Below are positions 1 to 8,725 of a stretch of DNA of 9,954 nucleotides, one piece after another. The first letter of the stretch is position 1. Each line of letters begins with the position of its first letter. The translations under genes were made by a program, and so were the position numbers. Origin of the DNA: Pseudomonadota bacterium (GTDB lineage: Bacteria > Pseudomonadota > Gammaproteobacteria > Xanthomonadales > Rhodanobacteraceae); contig JANXVS010000115.1 in NCBI GenBank assembly GCA_025351555.1, positions 1 to 9,954 of the forward strand. The letters are read 5' to 3'. The notes below the pieces were generated by a model, which was not told the DNA's origin, ran no database searches, and saw nothing but the letters and a program-made list of their open reading frames with translations.

Positions 1-309
1 GATCAGATCGAGCAGGGGCACACCGCGCCCGACATAGCCGCGCGCCACCGTCACCACCAAGCGCAGATTGGCCTCGATCATCTGCCGGCGCGCATCGGCG
101 TCGCCCGCACGCAGGCGTTCGGCGAGACGCCATTCGTCGGCCGCTGCCAAGAGCGGAATCAGGCCGATCTCATTCAAATACGCGCTGGTGGAATTGCGCG
201 CTTCCTCGTCCTGCGGCTCGACTGCATCGACCAGTTCGAGCAGTTCTTCGGTGTCGAGTTCTTCGTCGGGCTCACGCACGTTCATGTGCCGAGGATACTC
301 GTTTTGCAT
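1..309 (-). CDS. rpoS: RNA polymerase sigma factor RpoS, N-terminal part (3' end outside window)
   Basis: The stationary-phase and general-stress sigma factor directs core RNA polymerase to stress promoters. The 103 visible codons begin at ATG 309 with a short acidic leader (residues ~13-36, rich in D and E). They continue into sigma region 1.2 ([13 protein letters not shown] at 42-54, then the [18 protein letters not shown] stretch at 69-86) and the start of region 2.1 (RGVPLLDLI at 95-103). The gene is cut by the window edge, so regions 2.2-4 cannot be seen. It lies directly downstream of nlpD, the classic place for rpoS, which separates it from rpoD or rpoH. ATG 285 (codon 9) is an alternative start. 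A GGTGAGG sequence overlapping the nlpD stop is a possible but distant ribosome site. In region 2.1 the sequence reads VVTVARGY, where E. coli RpoS has VVKIARRY. In E. coli the main rpoS promoter lies inside nlpD; I could not identify one here. Confidence 0.93.
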   Translation of the reverse strand, partial: MQNEYPRHMNVREPDEELDTEELLELVDAVEPQDEEARNSTSAYLNEIGLIPLLAAADEWRLAERLRAGDADARRQMIEANLRLVVTVARGYVGRGVPLLDLI

Positions 310-323
310 AAGCGTGATATCAG

Positions 324-330
324 CCTCACC
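324..330 (-). promoter_or_regulatory. Possible Shine-Dalgarno of rpoS overlapping the nlpD stop
   Basis: The minus strand reads GGTGAGG across the last bases of nlpD, including its TGA stop. It leaves 14 nt before the rpoS ATG, which is longer than the usual 5-9 nt. It is the only purine-rich SD-like stretch near that start. Terminating nlpD ribosomes would cover it, which hints at coupling. This is inference from sequence only. Confidence 0.35.
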
Positions 331-1342
331 GCACCGGCAGATAATCCAGCGGATTGACCGGTTTGCCGTTCTTGCGGATCTCGAAATGCAGCTCTTCGCG
401 CGAGCTGGCGCTTGAGCCCATTTCGGCGATCTGCTGGCCGGCGTGGACCTTGTCGCCTTCCTGCACCAAGCGCCGGCGATTGTGGCCGTAGGCGGAAAGA
501 AAACTGGCGTTGTGCTTGACGATGATGAGTTCGCCATACCCCAGCAAGCCATTGCCGCTGTAAACGACATCGCCATCGGCCGCAGCTTGCACTGAATCGC
601 CTGCCTTGCCCGCGATGTCGATGCCTTGCCGGGTCTGATCGCCGCCGACATAGGTGCCGACGACTTTGCCGTTGCCGGGCCAGCGCCAGGAGACACCGCC
701 GGCATTAAGCTGGGCGGCACTTTCGGCGGGCTTGGGCGCGGTTTCAGAAGCGACAACAGGCGCCGCCGCCGGCTTTGCTGGAGCGGGAGCGGGAACGGGC
801 GGTGGCGTTGGCGCGGCTTGCACTGTCGCGGTCGGAGCCGGCGGTGGCGTTGCATCCTCCACCGGCTGGAACCCGACCGTCGGCGCGGGCGCTTGCGGCA
901 CTGGTGCGACATTTTCCACAGGTGGATTCGGCGGCGATGCAGGCAGGCTGCGTTGTGTGCTCGCGGTGGCACGCTCCGGGGCCGCCGATGCAACTGCGTT
1001 GCCGAGCGCGCTCAGCCGCAATTCCTGATCGGCATAAATACGATACGGCGGCACGATACGGTTCCACGCGGCAAGATCGCGGAAATCCACGCCGTGCTTG
1101 AATGCGATCGCATACAGGGTGTCGCCGCGTACCACGCGATAGCTGCCGCCGATCGCTGCCGTCTGCGACGGGAGGTTGCGGGGCGTGTGTGCGGCGCTCG
1201 CTCCGTTTTCACCAAGCGAACGCTCCTCAACCGGCGCGGAGGGGTTGGAAGCGCAACCAGCCAGCCATAGCGCGCCGATGACGCACATTGCGCGCAGACC
1301 AAAGTGGGAATGTTTTTCCAATGTATACCAGCGCTGTTTCAT
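326..1342 (-). CDS. nlpD: NlpD/LppB-type lipoprotein, LysM + degenerate LytM (M23) domain
   Basis: Outer-membrane lipoprotein of 338 aa that, by family, activates the septal amidase AmiC during daughter-cell separation. The signal sequence is a basic N-terminus followed by a hydrophobic stretch ending in the lipobox LAGC, with Cys30 as lipidated residue; Met19 could also serve as start. A LysM peptidoglycan-binding domain covers ~68-111 ([18 protein letters not shown] onwards). A low-complexity Pro/Ala/Val linker covers ~112-212. A LytM/M23 domain covers ~216-335 ([43 protein letters not shown]). The metallopeptidase ligands are incomplete: the first His of HxxxD is Gln239 and the first His of HxH is Glu317. 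This matches the non-catalytic activator class and not an active endopeptidase. The start lies 10 nt after the yqaA stop, and the stop lies 16 nt before the rpoS start codon. Confidence 0.95.
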   Translation of the reverse strand: MKQRWYTLEKHSHFGLRAMCVIGALWLAGCASNPSAPVEERSLGENGASAAHTPRNLPSQTAAIGGSYRVVRGDTLYAIAFKHGVDFRDLAAWNRIVPPYRIYADQELRLSALGNAVASAAPERATASTQRSLPASPPNPPVENVAPVPQAPAPTVGFQPVEDATPPPAPTATVQAAPTPPPVPAPAPAKPAAAPVVASETAPKPAESAAQLNAGGVSWRWPGNGKVVGTYVGGDQTRQGIDIAGKAGDSVQAAADGDVVYSGNGLLGYGELIIVKHNASFLSAYGHNRRRLVQEGDKVHAGQQIAEMGSSASSREELHFEIRKNGKPVNPLDYLPVR

Positions 1343-1352
1343 GACTTTTGCA

Positions 1353-1958
1353 TCAACGCAGGAAGCGGAAGTAGATAACGACCAGGGCGATCAGCACGAG
1401 CACACCCCAGCCGATCCATTCGATCCAGCGATGCATCGCCGCTTCCGCTTTCTCGCCGCCGAGGCGAATCGCACCGGCCACGGCGAAGACGCGCTTGCCC
1501 CGCCCAATCAGCATGCCCGGAATAAACGCCAGCATCGGCACGCCGACAATGCCGCAAGCCCAGGTCGCAATTTTCAACGGGATCGGCAGGAACCCCGCCG
1601 CCACCAGCAACCAGAAAGCCTTGAAGGGATTTTCGCTCATCGCCAAACGCAAATTATTGACCTGCGCATCCAGGGTCGGCAGCCAACCGATATCCGCCAA
1701 CGCCGGCCGCAGCATATCGAACGCAAAATGACCGAGCGCGTAACCGACAAACGAACCGAGCAAGGAACCGGTCAGACTGATCGTGGCGTAGCGCGCCCAG
1801 CGTTGCGGTTTGGCCAAGGTCATGGGCGCCAACATGATCTCCGGCGCGATCGGGAAAATAAACGCCTCGACGAAACTCAATCCAGCCAGATACCACGGCG
1901 CACGCGGCTTGGCCGCCCAGCGCAACGCGAATTCGTATAGTGGTTTGAACAGTCGCAT
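1353..1958 (-). CDS. yqaA: YqaA-family inner-membrane protein (DedA/SNARE-associated superfamily)
   Basis: Small polytopic inner-membrane protein of 201 aa. Hydrophobic segments lie at ~22-48, 55-83, 112-152 (probably a re-entrant or paired segment) and 182-198. Two Pro-containing motifs, FIFPIAPEIMLAP (33-45) and GFLPIPLKIATWACG (122-136), form a repeated pair of the kind found in the DedA/VTT superfamily, whose better-known members act in lipid or undecaprenyl-phosphate translocation. The specific role of the YqaA branch is not established, so transport of a lipid is only a possibility. The start ATG overlaps the pcm stop by one base (TGATG), and nlpD follows after 10 nt, so it sits within the surE-pcm-nlpD-rpoS block. 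In E. coli this slot between pcm and nlpD is empty. Confidence 0.85.
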   Translation of the reverse strand: MRLFKPLYEFALRWAAKPRAPWYLAGLSFVEAFIFPIAPEIMLAPMTLAKPQRWARYATISLTGSLLGSFVGYALGHFAFDMLRPALADIGWLPTLDAQVNNLRLAMSENPFKAFWLLVAAGFLPIPLKIATWACGIVGVPMLAFIPGMLIGRGKRVFAVAGAIRLGGEKAEAAMHRWIEWIGWGVLVLIALVVIYFRFLR

Positions 1959-2635
1959 CAGCCGAGCCCGCCCAGCAAGGGCACAAAACTGACATCGCCG
2001 AGCGATTGGCTCACCCAGCCCTTGCCGTCGTATCGGTAACTCAGTAGACGCTGCGCTCCGGGTACGCCAACGGGAGCCACCAAAATCCCATCCAGCGCCA
2101 ATTGATCGAACAGAATCGGATCGATCGCTTCACCGGCGGCGGTGAGCATGATCGCGTCGAATGGCGCATGCTCGGGCCAGCCGAGCTTGCCGTCATCATG
2201 CCGGGACCGCACATTCTCGATGCCGAGCTTGCGAAAACGCCGACGCGCGTTGCGCAGCAGTTCTTCGATGCGCTCGACCGTGTATACATTTGCCACCAGC
2301 GCCGCAAGCACGGCGGCCTGATAGCCCGAGCCTGTGCCTACTTCGAGCACTTTCGCCGGAAGCTTGTGCTCGATCAGCGCCTCGGTCATGCGCGCCACGA
2401 CCCACGGCTGCGAAATCGTCTGTGCCTGGCCGATCGGTAAGGCGGTGTCCTCATAGGCGCGCGAGGCCAGCGCCTCTTCTATGAACAAATGGCGCGGCAG
2501 TCGGCGCATCACGTCCAGGACCCGGCGATCGGCAATGCCATTGGACTTCAGGCGGTCGATCAGGCGGTCGCGTGCACGCTGCGAGGTCATGCCGAGGCCA
2601 CGTGCCTCCGGCGTCGGGCGCGAAAACAAGCTCAT
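1958..2635 (-). CDS. pcm: Protein-L-isoaspartate O-methyltransferase
   Basis: Cytosolic repair enzyme of 225 aa that methylates L-isoaspartyl residues in aged proteins using S-adenosylmethionine, starting their conversion back to aspartate. The PIMT pre-motif [12 protein letters not shown] is at 66-77, with the conserved Ser75. SAM motif [12 protein letters not shown], is at 96-106, the acidic ribose-binding residue is in VERIEEL (Glu121), [10 protein letters not shown] is at 158-167, and GILVAPVG is at 183-190. E. coli Pcm is 208 aa; this one has ~15 extra N-terminal residues. ATG 2635 is chosen because it forms an ATGA overlap with the surE stop. ATG 2590 (Met16) aligns with the E. coli start and is a real alternative. 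The yqaA gene follows with a one-base overlap. Pcm and SurE are a conserved stationary-phase survival pair. Confidence 0.96.
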   Translation of the reverse strand: MSLFSRPTPEARGLGMTSQRARDRLIDRLKSNGIADRRVLDVMRRLPRHLFIEEALASRAYEDTALPIGQAQTISQPWVVARMTEALIEHKLPAKVLEVGTGSGYQAAVLAALVANVYTVERIEELLRNARRRFRKLGIENVRSRHDDGKLGWPEHAPFDAIMLTAAGEAIDPILFDQLALDGILVAPVGVPGAQRLLSYRYDGKGWVSQSLGDVSFVPLLGGLG

Positions 2636-3408
2636 GCCCCGGCGCCTAGTTCCAATGACAGCGACTCCACCCAGCCGCTGACTTTCTCCAGCGCCTGATA
2701 ACGGGTCAGATCGACCTGGATCGGCGTGATCGAAATATAGCCTTCGCGCACGGCGTGGAAATCGGTGCCGGGGCCGTCGTCCTCTGCTTCGCCCGGTGGT
2801 CCGATCCAGTAGATCGGCCGTCCGCGCGGATCAAGCTGGGCAATGCACGGCGCCGAGCGATGACGTTTGCCAAGACGGGTTACCGCGAAGCCGCGAATTT
2901 CCGCCAACGGCAAATCCGGGACATTGACGTTGAGGATGGTGTCGGCCGGCAGCGGGTCGACCAACAGGCGTTGCATGATCGCCAGCGCCGCCTGTGCCGC
3001 CGTGTGGAAATGTTCGCCTTTGTGATCTTTCGCCGCCAGCGAAACGGCAATCGCCGGCAGGCCGAGAAAGCGCCCTTCCATCGCCGCTGATACCGTGCCG
3101 GAATAGATTACGTCATCGCCGAGGTTGGCCGAATTGTTGATCCCGGAAACAACGATGTCGGGCTCGTGATCGAGCAGGCCGGCCAGAGCCAGATGCACGC
3201 AATCGGTCGGCGTGCCAGCGACGCGGTAACGGCCATCGTCCATGCGGGTGACGCGAATGGGTTGATCCAGGGTCAACGAATTGCTCGCGCCTGAGCGATC
3301 GCGGTCAGGGGCAACGACCGTCACTTCTCCAACCACAGACAGCCGACTTGCCAGCACGTGGATGCCGGGCGCATCTACGCCATCGTCGTTGCTTACCAGT
3401 ACGCGCAT
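2632..3408 (-). CDS. surE: 5'/3'-nucleotidase SurE
   Basis: Cytosolic metal-dependent phosphatase that removes 5' or 3' phosphates from nucleoside monophosphates; the family also takes short polyphosphate. The 258 aa length is close to E. coli SurE (253). The N-terminal metal motif [10 protein letters not shown] (6-15) provides Asp8 and Asp9. [12 protein letters not shown] supplies Ser39, and [18 protein letters not shown] (88-105) supplies the Asn ligand (Asn91). The C-terminal [19 protein letters not shown] block is typical. The usual GINxGxN loop reads GINNSAN, a mild variation. An upstream in-frame ATG at 3519 would add 37 unconserved residues and overlap the divergent gene, so ATG 3408 is preferred. 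It is the first gene of the left block, behind a candidate promoter in the 103-bp spacer, and its stop overlaps the pcm start (ATGA). Confidence 0.96.
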   Translation of the reverse strand: MRVLVSNDDGVDAPGIHVLASRLSVVGEVTVVAPDRDRSGASNSLTLDQPIRVTRMDDGRYRVAGTPTDCVHLALAGLLDHEPDIVVSGINNSANLGDDVIYSGTVSAAMEGRFLGLPAIAVSLAAKDHKGEHFHTAAQAALAIMQRLLVDPLPADTILNVNVPDLPLAEIRGFAVTRLGKRHRSAPCIAQLDPRGRPIYWIGPPGEAEDDGPGTDFHAVREGYISITPIQVDLTRYQALEKVSGWVESLSLELGAGA

Positions 3409-3456
3409 GGGGTTCTTGCGGGTTGCCTTGATGGCGGAGTGTTTTATCGAACTGGG

Positions 3457-3485
3457 ATTGTACCGGAGCGCCGCCCCGAACTGAA
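3457..3485 (-). promoter_or_regulatory. Candidate sigma-70 promoter of surE-pcm-yqaA-nlpD(-rpoS)
   Basis: On the minus strand TTCAGT (3485-3480) and TACAAT (3462-3457) are separated by 17 bp. The -10 box matches the TATAAT consensus at 5 of 6 positions; the -35 box is weak (3 of 6). The predicted start near 3450 gives a leader of about 42 nt before the surE ATG. It lies in the only sizeable spacer of the window, between divergent genes, where a promoter is expected. No equally good promoter for the plus-strand gene was found in the same spacer. Confidence 0.5.
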
Positions 3486-3511
3486 CGCGCTTGCAGTAAG
3501 CTGCGGCGATC

Positions 3512-4060
3512 ATGGCCAAGCAGCAAAAGCTCGATGTAAGCGACGAAGATGCGCGCCTTTTCGCGCAAGCCGTCGGCCCGGTGCGCCGGATCGTGGGTCA
3601 AAGCACGATCGCCGTGCGGCCACAACCGGCGCCTGAACCGCTGCAATCGCAACTGGATGAGGCGCGTGTTGCCGGCGAATTGATGAGCTCGGCAATCGAC
3701 CCGGCGCAAATCGAAGTCGGCGAGGAATTGAGCTATCTCAAATCCGGACTCTCACCGCGCCTGCTGCAGCGCTTGAAGCGCGGGCATTTTTCCATCGCCG
3801 ACGAGATCGACCTGCACCAGATGACGGCCAATGTCGCGCGCACGGCGATCAAGCAATTTCTCGACGAGAACAAACGTGATGGACGCCTGTGCGTGAAGAT
3901 CATCCACGGCAAAGGCTTGCGCTCGCGTGCGCAGGGTCCGGTGCTCAAGCGTCTGGTCGATGGCATGCTGCGTCAGCGCGGCGACGTGCTTGCCTACGCC
4001 TCAGCGAAACCTGCCGAGGGTGGCACGGGCGCTGTGATCGTGTTGTTGCGACAGAAGTGA
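3512..4060 (+). CDS. Smr-domain protein (SmrA/SmrB-like putative endonuclease)
   Basis: A protein of 182 aa with a charged, probably helical N-terminal region (1-95) and a C-terminal Smr (small MutS-related) domain at ~98-180. The domain shows the acidic DLH motif (Asp100-Leu-His102), HGKG (132-135), a [13 protein letters not shown] helix, and the closing [10 protein letters not shown] segment (170-179). The N-terminal layout ([17 protein letters not shown]) resembles E. coli SmrB, which cleaves mRNA between collided ribosomes in ribosome rescue. Assigning that exact role, rather than that of SmrA or another nuclease, is inference. The usual DLHG(L)T motif reads DLHQMT here, keeping D and H but losing Gly. 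It is the only plus-strand gene: it diverges from surE across 103 bp and converges on truD with 16 bp between stops, so it is likely a single-gene unit. Confidence 0.88.
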   Translation: MAKQQKLDVSDEDARLFAQAVGPVRRIVGQSTIAVRPQPAPEPLQSQLDEARVAGELMSSAIDPAQIEVGEELSYLKSGLSPRLLQRLKRGHFSIADEIDLHQMTANVARTAIKQFLDENKRDGRLCVKIIHGKGLRSRAQGPVLKRLVDGMLRQRGDVLAYASAKPAEGGTGAVIVLLRQK

Positions 4061-4068
4061 ACGCGCCG

Positions 4069-4078
4069 AGCCGCGGCT
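4069..4078. other. 10-bp perfect palindrome at the smr/truD convergent junction
   Basis: The sequence AGCCGCGGCT is its own reverse complement and lies between the smr stop and the truD stop, reaching into the TAG of truD. It has no loop and no T-run, so it does not look like an intrinsic terminator. In a GC-rich genome a 10-bp palindrome may arise by chance. Noted because no other terminator-like element was seen between these convergent genes. Confidence 0.25.
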
Positions 4079-5096
4079 ACCAGCGGCAAATTTCCCTGAG
4101 TAACCCTGTCGCATACGCGCCGGAACCCAGCTGAAACTTGAGTTCGAGCTGGGTATCGGACAGCCACTGTGCTGCCAGCCCGTGCGGTCGCAGCGTCAAA
4201 GCCCGGCGCTCCTGACGCAAACCGTTTGCGACCAGGCCGGCCGCAAGCTCGGAATACTGGGTGGCGATCGCTTGTTCGAGCTCCGCGACCGCCGCGCTGG
4301 AACGCAGGTCACCTTCGCCCCACAGCGGCCCGGTTGGATCGATATCACCACGGGCGTGACGCTCGCTCAATTCCGGCGTCAACGGTTCAGGACCGAAGAT
4401 GCTGTGACTGCCAGCCAGCATCCAGACTTCACCTTCCAGAGGCTGGTTCCAATTGCCACGTTCCACACGCGCGGCAAGCACCCCATTGAACACATGCGAA
4501 CGCGCCGCCGACAACAGCAGCGAACGCTCGTGGCGTTGCACGCGCTTGCCTGCAAACATGGCCAGGGCACGATCGACGTTCTGCCCGCCGCGGCCGAAGC
4601 GTTGCTCGCCAAAATAATTGGGAACACCGCACGACGCGATTGCGGCAATCAACCGATCCGCTGCGGCGCGATCGCCGTTCACATCACGAAGTACAATTTG
4701 GAAAAAGTTGCCCTTGAGCGCTCCGCGTTTGAGCTTGCGGCTGTGACGCGCAAATTCGATGACGCGAAATTCCGGATGCGCCAGCGTCGCCCAGTCCGGA
4801 TCGCGTTTGCCCGGCAGATGCAGCGAGAACGTCTGCCGCGCGACGGCGTGACGATCCTTCATGCCCGCATAGCTCACTGCTTCCGCACCGACGCCGGCAA
4901 AACGCGCAAGCTCCTTGGCGACCCAGTCGGTATTCGCGCCGCGTTTTTCCACACGCAGGAACACGTGCTCGCCCGCGCCATCCGGGGCGAAGCCGAGATC
5001 TTCATCGACGACAAAATCCTCAGGCGTCGCACGCAGCGTTCCAGTCAGCGGCGGGTCACCGTATGCAAACGGCAAATTATTTGGATCGTCGGCCAC
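4077..5096 (-). CDS. truD: tRNA pseudouridine(13) synthase TruD
   Basis: Converts U13 of certain tRNAs (tRNA-Glu in E. coli) to pseudouridine. The 339 aa length is close to the E. coli enzyme (349). Signature motifs are PEDFVVDEDLGF (25-36, with the conserved Phe28), AGMKDRHAVARQTFSL (77-92, with catalytic Asp81, the counterpart of E. coli Asp80), LKGNFFQIVLR (128-138, Asn130) and PNYFGEQRFGRGGQN (159-173). The C-terminus GAYATGLLREI matches the closing family motif. The start codon is GTG (5096), placed 2 nt after the ispF stop with no clear Shine-Dalgarno, so translation probably depends on coupling to ispF. The segment before the end reads QLGSGAYAT, where E. coli has LPAGSFAT. It is the last gene of the pyrG-to-truD minus-strand run and faces the smr gene. 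Confidence 0.97.
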   Translation of the reverse strand: MADDPNNLPFAYGDPPLTGTLRATPEDFVVDEDLGFAPDGAGEHVFLRVEKRGANTDWVAKELARFAGVGAEAVSYAGMKDRHAVARQTFSLHLPGKRDPDWATLAHPEFRVIEFARHSRKLKRGALKGNFFQIVLRDVNGDRAAADRLIAAIASCGVPNYFGEQRFGRGGQNVDRALAMFAGKRVQRHERSLLLSAARSHVFNGVLAARVERGNWNQPLEGEVWMLAGSHSIFGPEPLTPELSERHARGDIDPTGPLWGEGDLRSSAAVAELEQAIATQYSELAAGLVANGLRQERRALTLRPHGLAAQWLSDTQLELKFQLGSGAYATGLLREICRW

Positions 5097-5098
5097 GA

Positions 5099-5575
5099 TC
5101 AGTTCGCGGGAAGCAGCAGGACAACGACCATCGCGGCGATGCCTTCCCCGCGGCCGGTGAAGCCGAGCTTTTCGCAGGTCGTGGCCTTGACGTTGATCTG
5201 GCCGATAGCGCAGCCAAGATCAGCTGCAAGGTTCGTGCGCATCGCCTGCGCATGCGGCGAAACTTTTGGCAGCTCGCAGACAATGGTGACGTCGGCATTG
5301 CCAAGCACAAATCCATTTTGTCGCATCAAACCGGCGCAGTGGCGCAGAAACACGCGGCTGTCGGTACCGCGCCAGCGTTCCTCGGTCGGCGGGAAATGCG
5401 TACCGATGTCACCGAGCGCCAACGCACCAAGGATTGCATCGCACAGCGCATGAATCGCGACGTCGCCGTCGGAATGCGCAACGACGGCTTGGGCATGGGC
5501 AATGCGTACGCCACCGAGAATGATGTGATCGCCTTGGCCGAAAGCGTGAACGTCAATGCCTTGGCCGATACGCAT
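5099..5575 (-). CDS. ispF: 2-C-methyl-D-erythritol 2,4-cyclodiphosphate synthase
   Basis: Fifth enzyme of the non-mevalonate (MEP) isoprenoid pathway. It cyclises CDP-methylerythritol 2-phosphate to MEcPP with release of CMP and works as a homotrimer. The 158 aa length is one residue from E. coli IspF. Metal ligands are all present: GIDVH gives Asp8 and His10, and VAIHAL gives His42. Conserved HSDGD (34-38), GDIG with Asp56, and the nucleotide loop [16 protein letters not shown] (130-145) are present. ATG 5575 is chosen because it matches the family start exactly, overlaps the ispD stop by one base (TGATG), and has a GAGGA ribosome site 7 nt upstream. ispD lies immediately upstream, and the two enzymes act one step apart (IspE intervenes and is not in this window). 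Confidence 0.98.
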   Translation of the reverse strand: MRIGQGIDVHAFGQGDHIILGGVRIAHAQAVVAHSDGDVAIHALCDAILGALALGDIGTHFPPTEERWRGTDSRVFLRHCAGLMRQNGFVLGNADVTIVCELPKVSPHAQAMRTNLAADLGCAIGQINVKATTCEKLGFTGRGEGIAAMVVVLLLPAN

Positions 5576-6273
5576 CAGTTGGTCCTCGTGAGCAGAAATT
5601 CCGCCAGCGCAAAGTCCGGCGGTGTCGTCACCTTGATATTGCTCTCCGCACCCTCGATCAGCAAAGGTTTGTGTCCCGCGAGCTCCATTGCCATCGCTTC
5701 GTCGGTTACGTTGACCCCGGCGGCGCGTGCTGATTCCAGCGCAGCCACGAGTTCTCCATAGCGGAATAGTTGCGGCGTCAGTGCACGCCAACGCGACTCA
5801 CGCGGCTCGGTCGCGACGACGCGGCCGGACGCATCCACGCGTTTGAGCGTATCGCGCACGGGCGCGGCAAGCAGGCCGCCGCCGGCTGGAATGCCGAGTT
5901 CGAGCAGGCGCGAAATGTCATCAGCGGCAACGCACGGTCGTGCGGCATCGTGTACAAGTATAAAATGTTCGTCAGCGGCTCGACTGCGCAGCGCTCGCAG
6001 GCCCGCCAGTACGGAATCGGCGCGTTCAGCGCCACCGATGGCGGTGGGCACGAGCTTGCCGCGAAGTTCCGCAATATCCGGCCAATGCGGATCGTGCGCC
6101 GCCAGCACCACCATCAAGCCGGCAACACGCGGATGCGCAGCGAGCCGATCCAGCGTGTGCAGCAGCAGGGGCTTGCCGGCTACGGCCAAATATTGTTTCG
6201 GGATGTCGCCGCCGACGCGCGTGCTGCGGCCCGCCGCCGGCACGACGCACCACAGCGCGGACTCAGTTGCCAT
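5575..6273 (-). CDS. ispD: 2-C-methyl-D-erythritol 4-phosphate cytidylyltransferase
   Basis: Third enzyme of the MEP pathway; it joins CTP and methylerythritol 4-phosphate to give CDP-methylerythritol and pyrophosphate. The 232 aa length is normal for the family. The CTP-binding N-terminus is [17 protein letters not shown] (12-28) with catalytic Arg19 and Lys26 (E. coli Arg20, Lys27). [13 protein letters not shown] (80-92), LVHDAARPC (106-114), APVRDTLKR (137-145), LTPQLF, the VTDEA block (189-193) and SNIKVT with Lys214 follow. The usual GxGxR loop reads GRSTR, so the second Gly is replaced by Ser17. The start overlaps the end of ftsB by 11 nt, and the stop overlaps the ispF start. CTP, its substrate, is the product of PyrG, encoded upstream in the same run. 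Confidence 0.97.
   Translation of the reverse strand: MATESALWCVVPAAGRSTRVGGDIPKQYLAVAGKPLLLHTLDRLAAHPRVAGLMVVLAAHDPHWPDIAELRGKLVPTAIGGAERADSVLAGLRALRSRAADEHFILVHDAARPCVAADDISRLLELGIPAGGGLLAAPVRDTLKRVDASGRVVATEPRESRWRALTPQLFRYGELVAALESARAAGVNVTDEAMAMELAGHKPLLIEGAESNIKVTTPPDFALAEFLLTRTN
5583..5587 (-). promoter_or_regulatory. Shine-Dalgarno of ispF
   Basis: GAGGA on the minus strand, inside the last codons of ispD, with 7 nt to the ispF ATG. It supports the ispF start at 5575, which also overlaps the ispD stop as TGATG. Confidence 0.65.
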
Positions 6274-6571
6274 TGTCGGACTTCTTGTCGCCGGGCTGCG
6301 GCTCGACGATCTGGTAGAAAACTTCGCCGGGCTTGATCAGGCCGAGTTCGGAACGCGCGCGTTCCTCGATCGCATCCTTGCCGGATTTCAGATCCTGCAC
6401 TTCCGCAGACAATGCTTCATTGCGCTGCTTGAGTTTCTGGTTCTCGATTTTTTGCTCCGCAAGGCGCTGCTCCAGGCGCCACACGTCGCGCATGCCGCCT
6501 TCGCCCGCCCAGAGCTTGATTTCGAGCGCGATCAGCAGGATCAGCAGGATGAGAGCGACGTATCGCAGCAC
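6263..6571 (-). CDS. ftsB: Cell division protein FtsB (divisome FtsQLB subunit)
   Basis: Small bitopic inner-membrane protein of 102 aa; E. coli FtsB has 103. It has a short cytoplasmic tip, one transmembrane helix (~3-20, mostly L, I, V and A), and a periplasmic coiled coil at ~27-70 (WRLEQRLAEQKIENQKLKQR and following), then the family motif AIEERARSELGLIKPGEVFY (67-86). By family it forms the FtsQLB complex that activates septal peptidoglycan synthesis by FtsWI. The start is GTG (6571), 10 nt after the eno stop; no ATG is available in the right place and the Shine-Dalgarno is weak. The last 11 nt overlap ispD. Position between eno and ispD is the conserved one in gammaproteobacteria. Confidence 0.95.
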   Translation of the reverse strand: MLRYVALILLILLIALEIKLWAGEGGMRDVWRLEQRLAEQKIENQKLKQRNEALSAEVQDLKSGKDAIEERARSELGLIKPGEVFYQIVEPQPGDKKSDNGN

Positions 6572-6581
6572 ACCCGGTCGC

Positions 6582-8721
<2,140 letters not shown>

Positions 8722-8725
<4 letters not shown>

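Noticed and set aside
626..1010. Repetitive GC-rich tract inside nlpD, considered as a tandem repeat or CRISPR-like array
   Set aside because: It encodes the irregular Pro/Ala/Val linker. The repeats are imperfect, unevenly spaced and in frame with the lipoprotein.
626..1270. Plus-strand frame of 214 codons within nlpD
   Set aside because: It arises from the low-complexity Pro/Ala-coding region of nlpD read on the other strand (Arg/Gly/Trp-rich) and has no homology signal.
3409..3519. N-terminal extension of SurE to an upstream ATG at 3519
   Set aside because: The added 37 residues have no conserved sequence, while [10 protein letters not shown] matches the SurE family start exactly. The extension would also overlap the divergent smr start and cover the candidate promoter.
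4061..4080. Possible bidirectional terminator between smr and truD
   Set aside because: There is only a loopless 10-bp palindrome with no T-run on either side, and the gap is 16 bp. This is not enough to call an intrinsic terminator.
4182..5453. 423-codon open frame on the plus strand, antisense to truD and ispF
   Set aside because: It overlaps two fully supported genes and has an Arg/Gln-rich composition with no motif. It is best explained as an antisense shadow.
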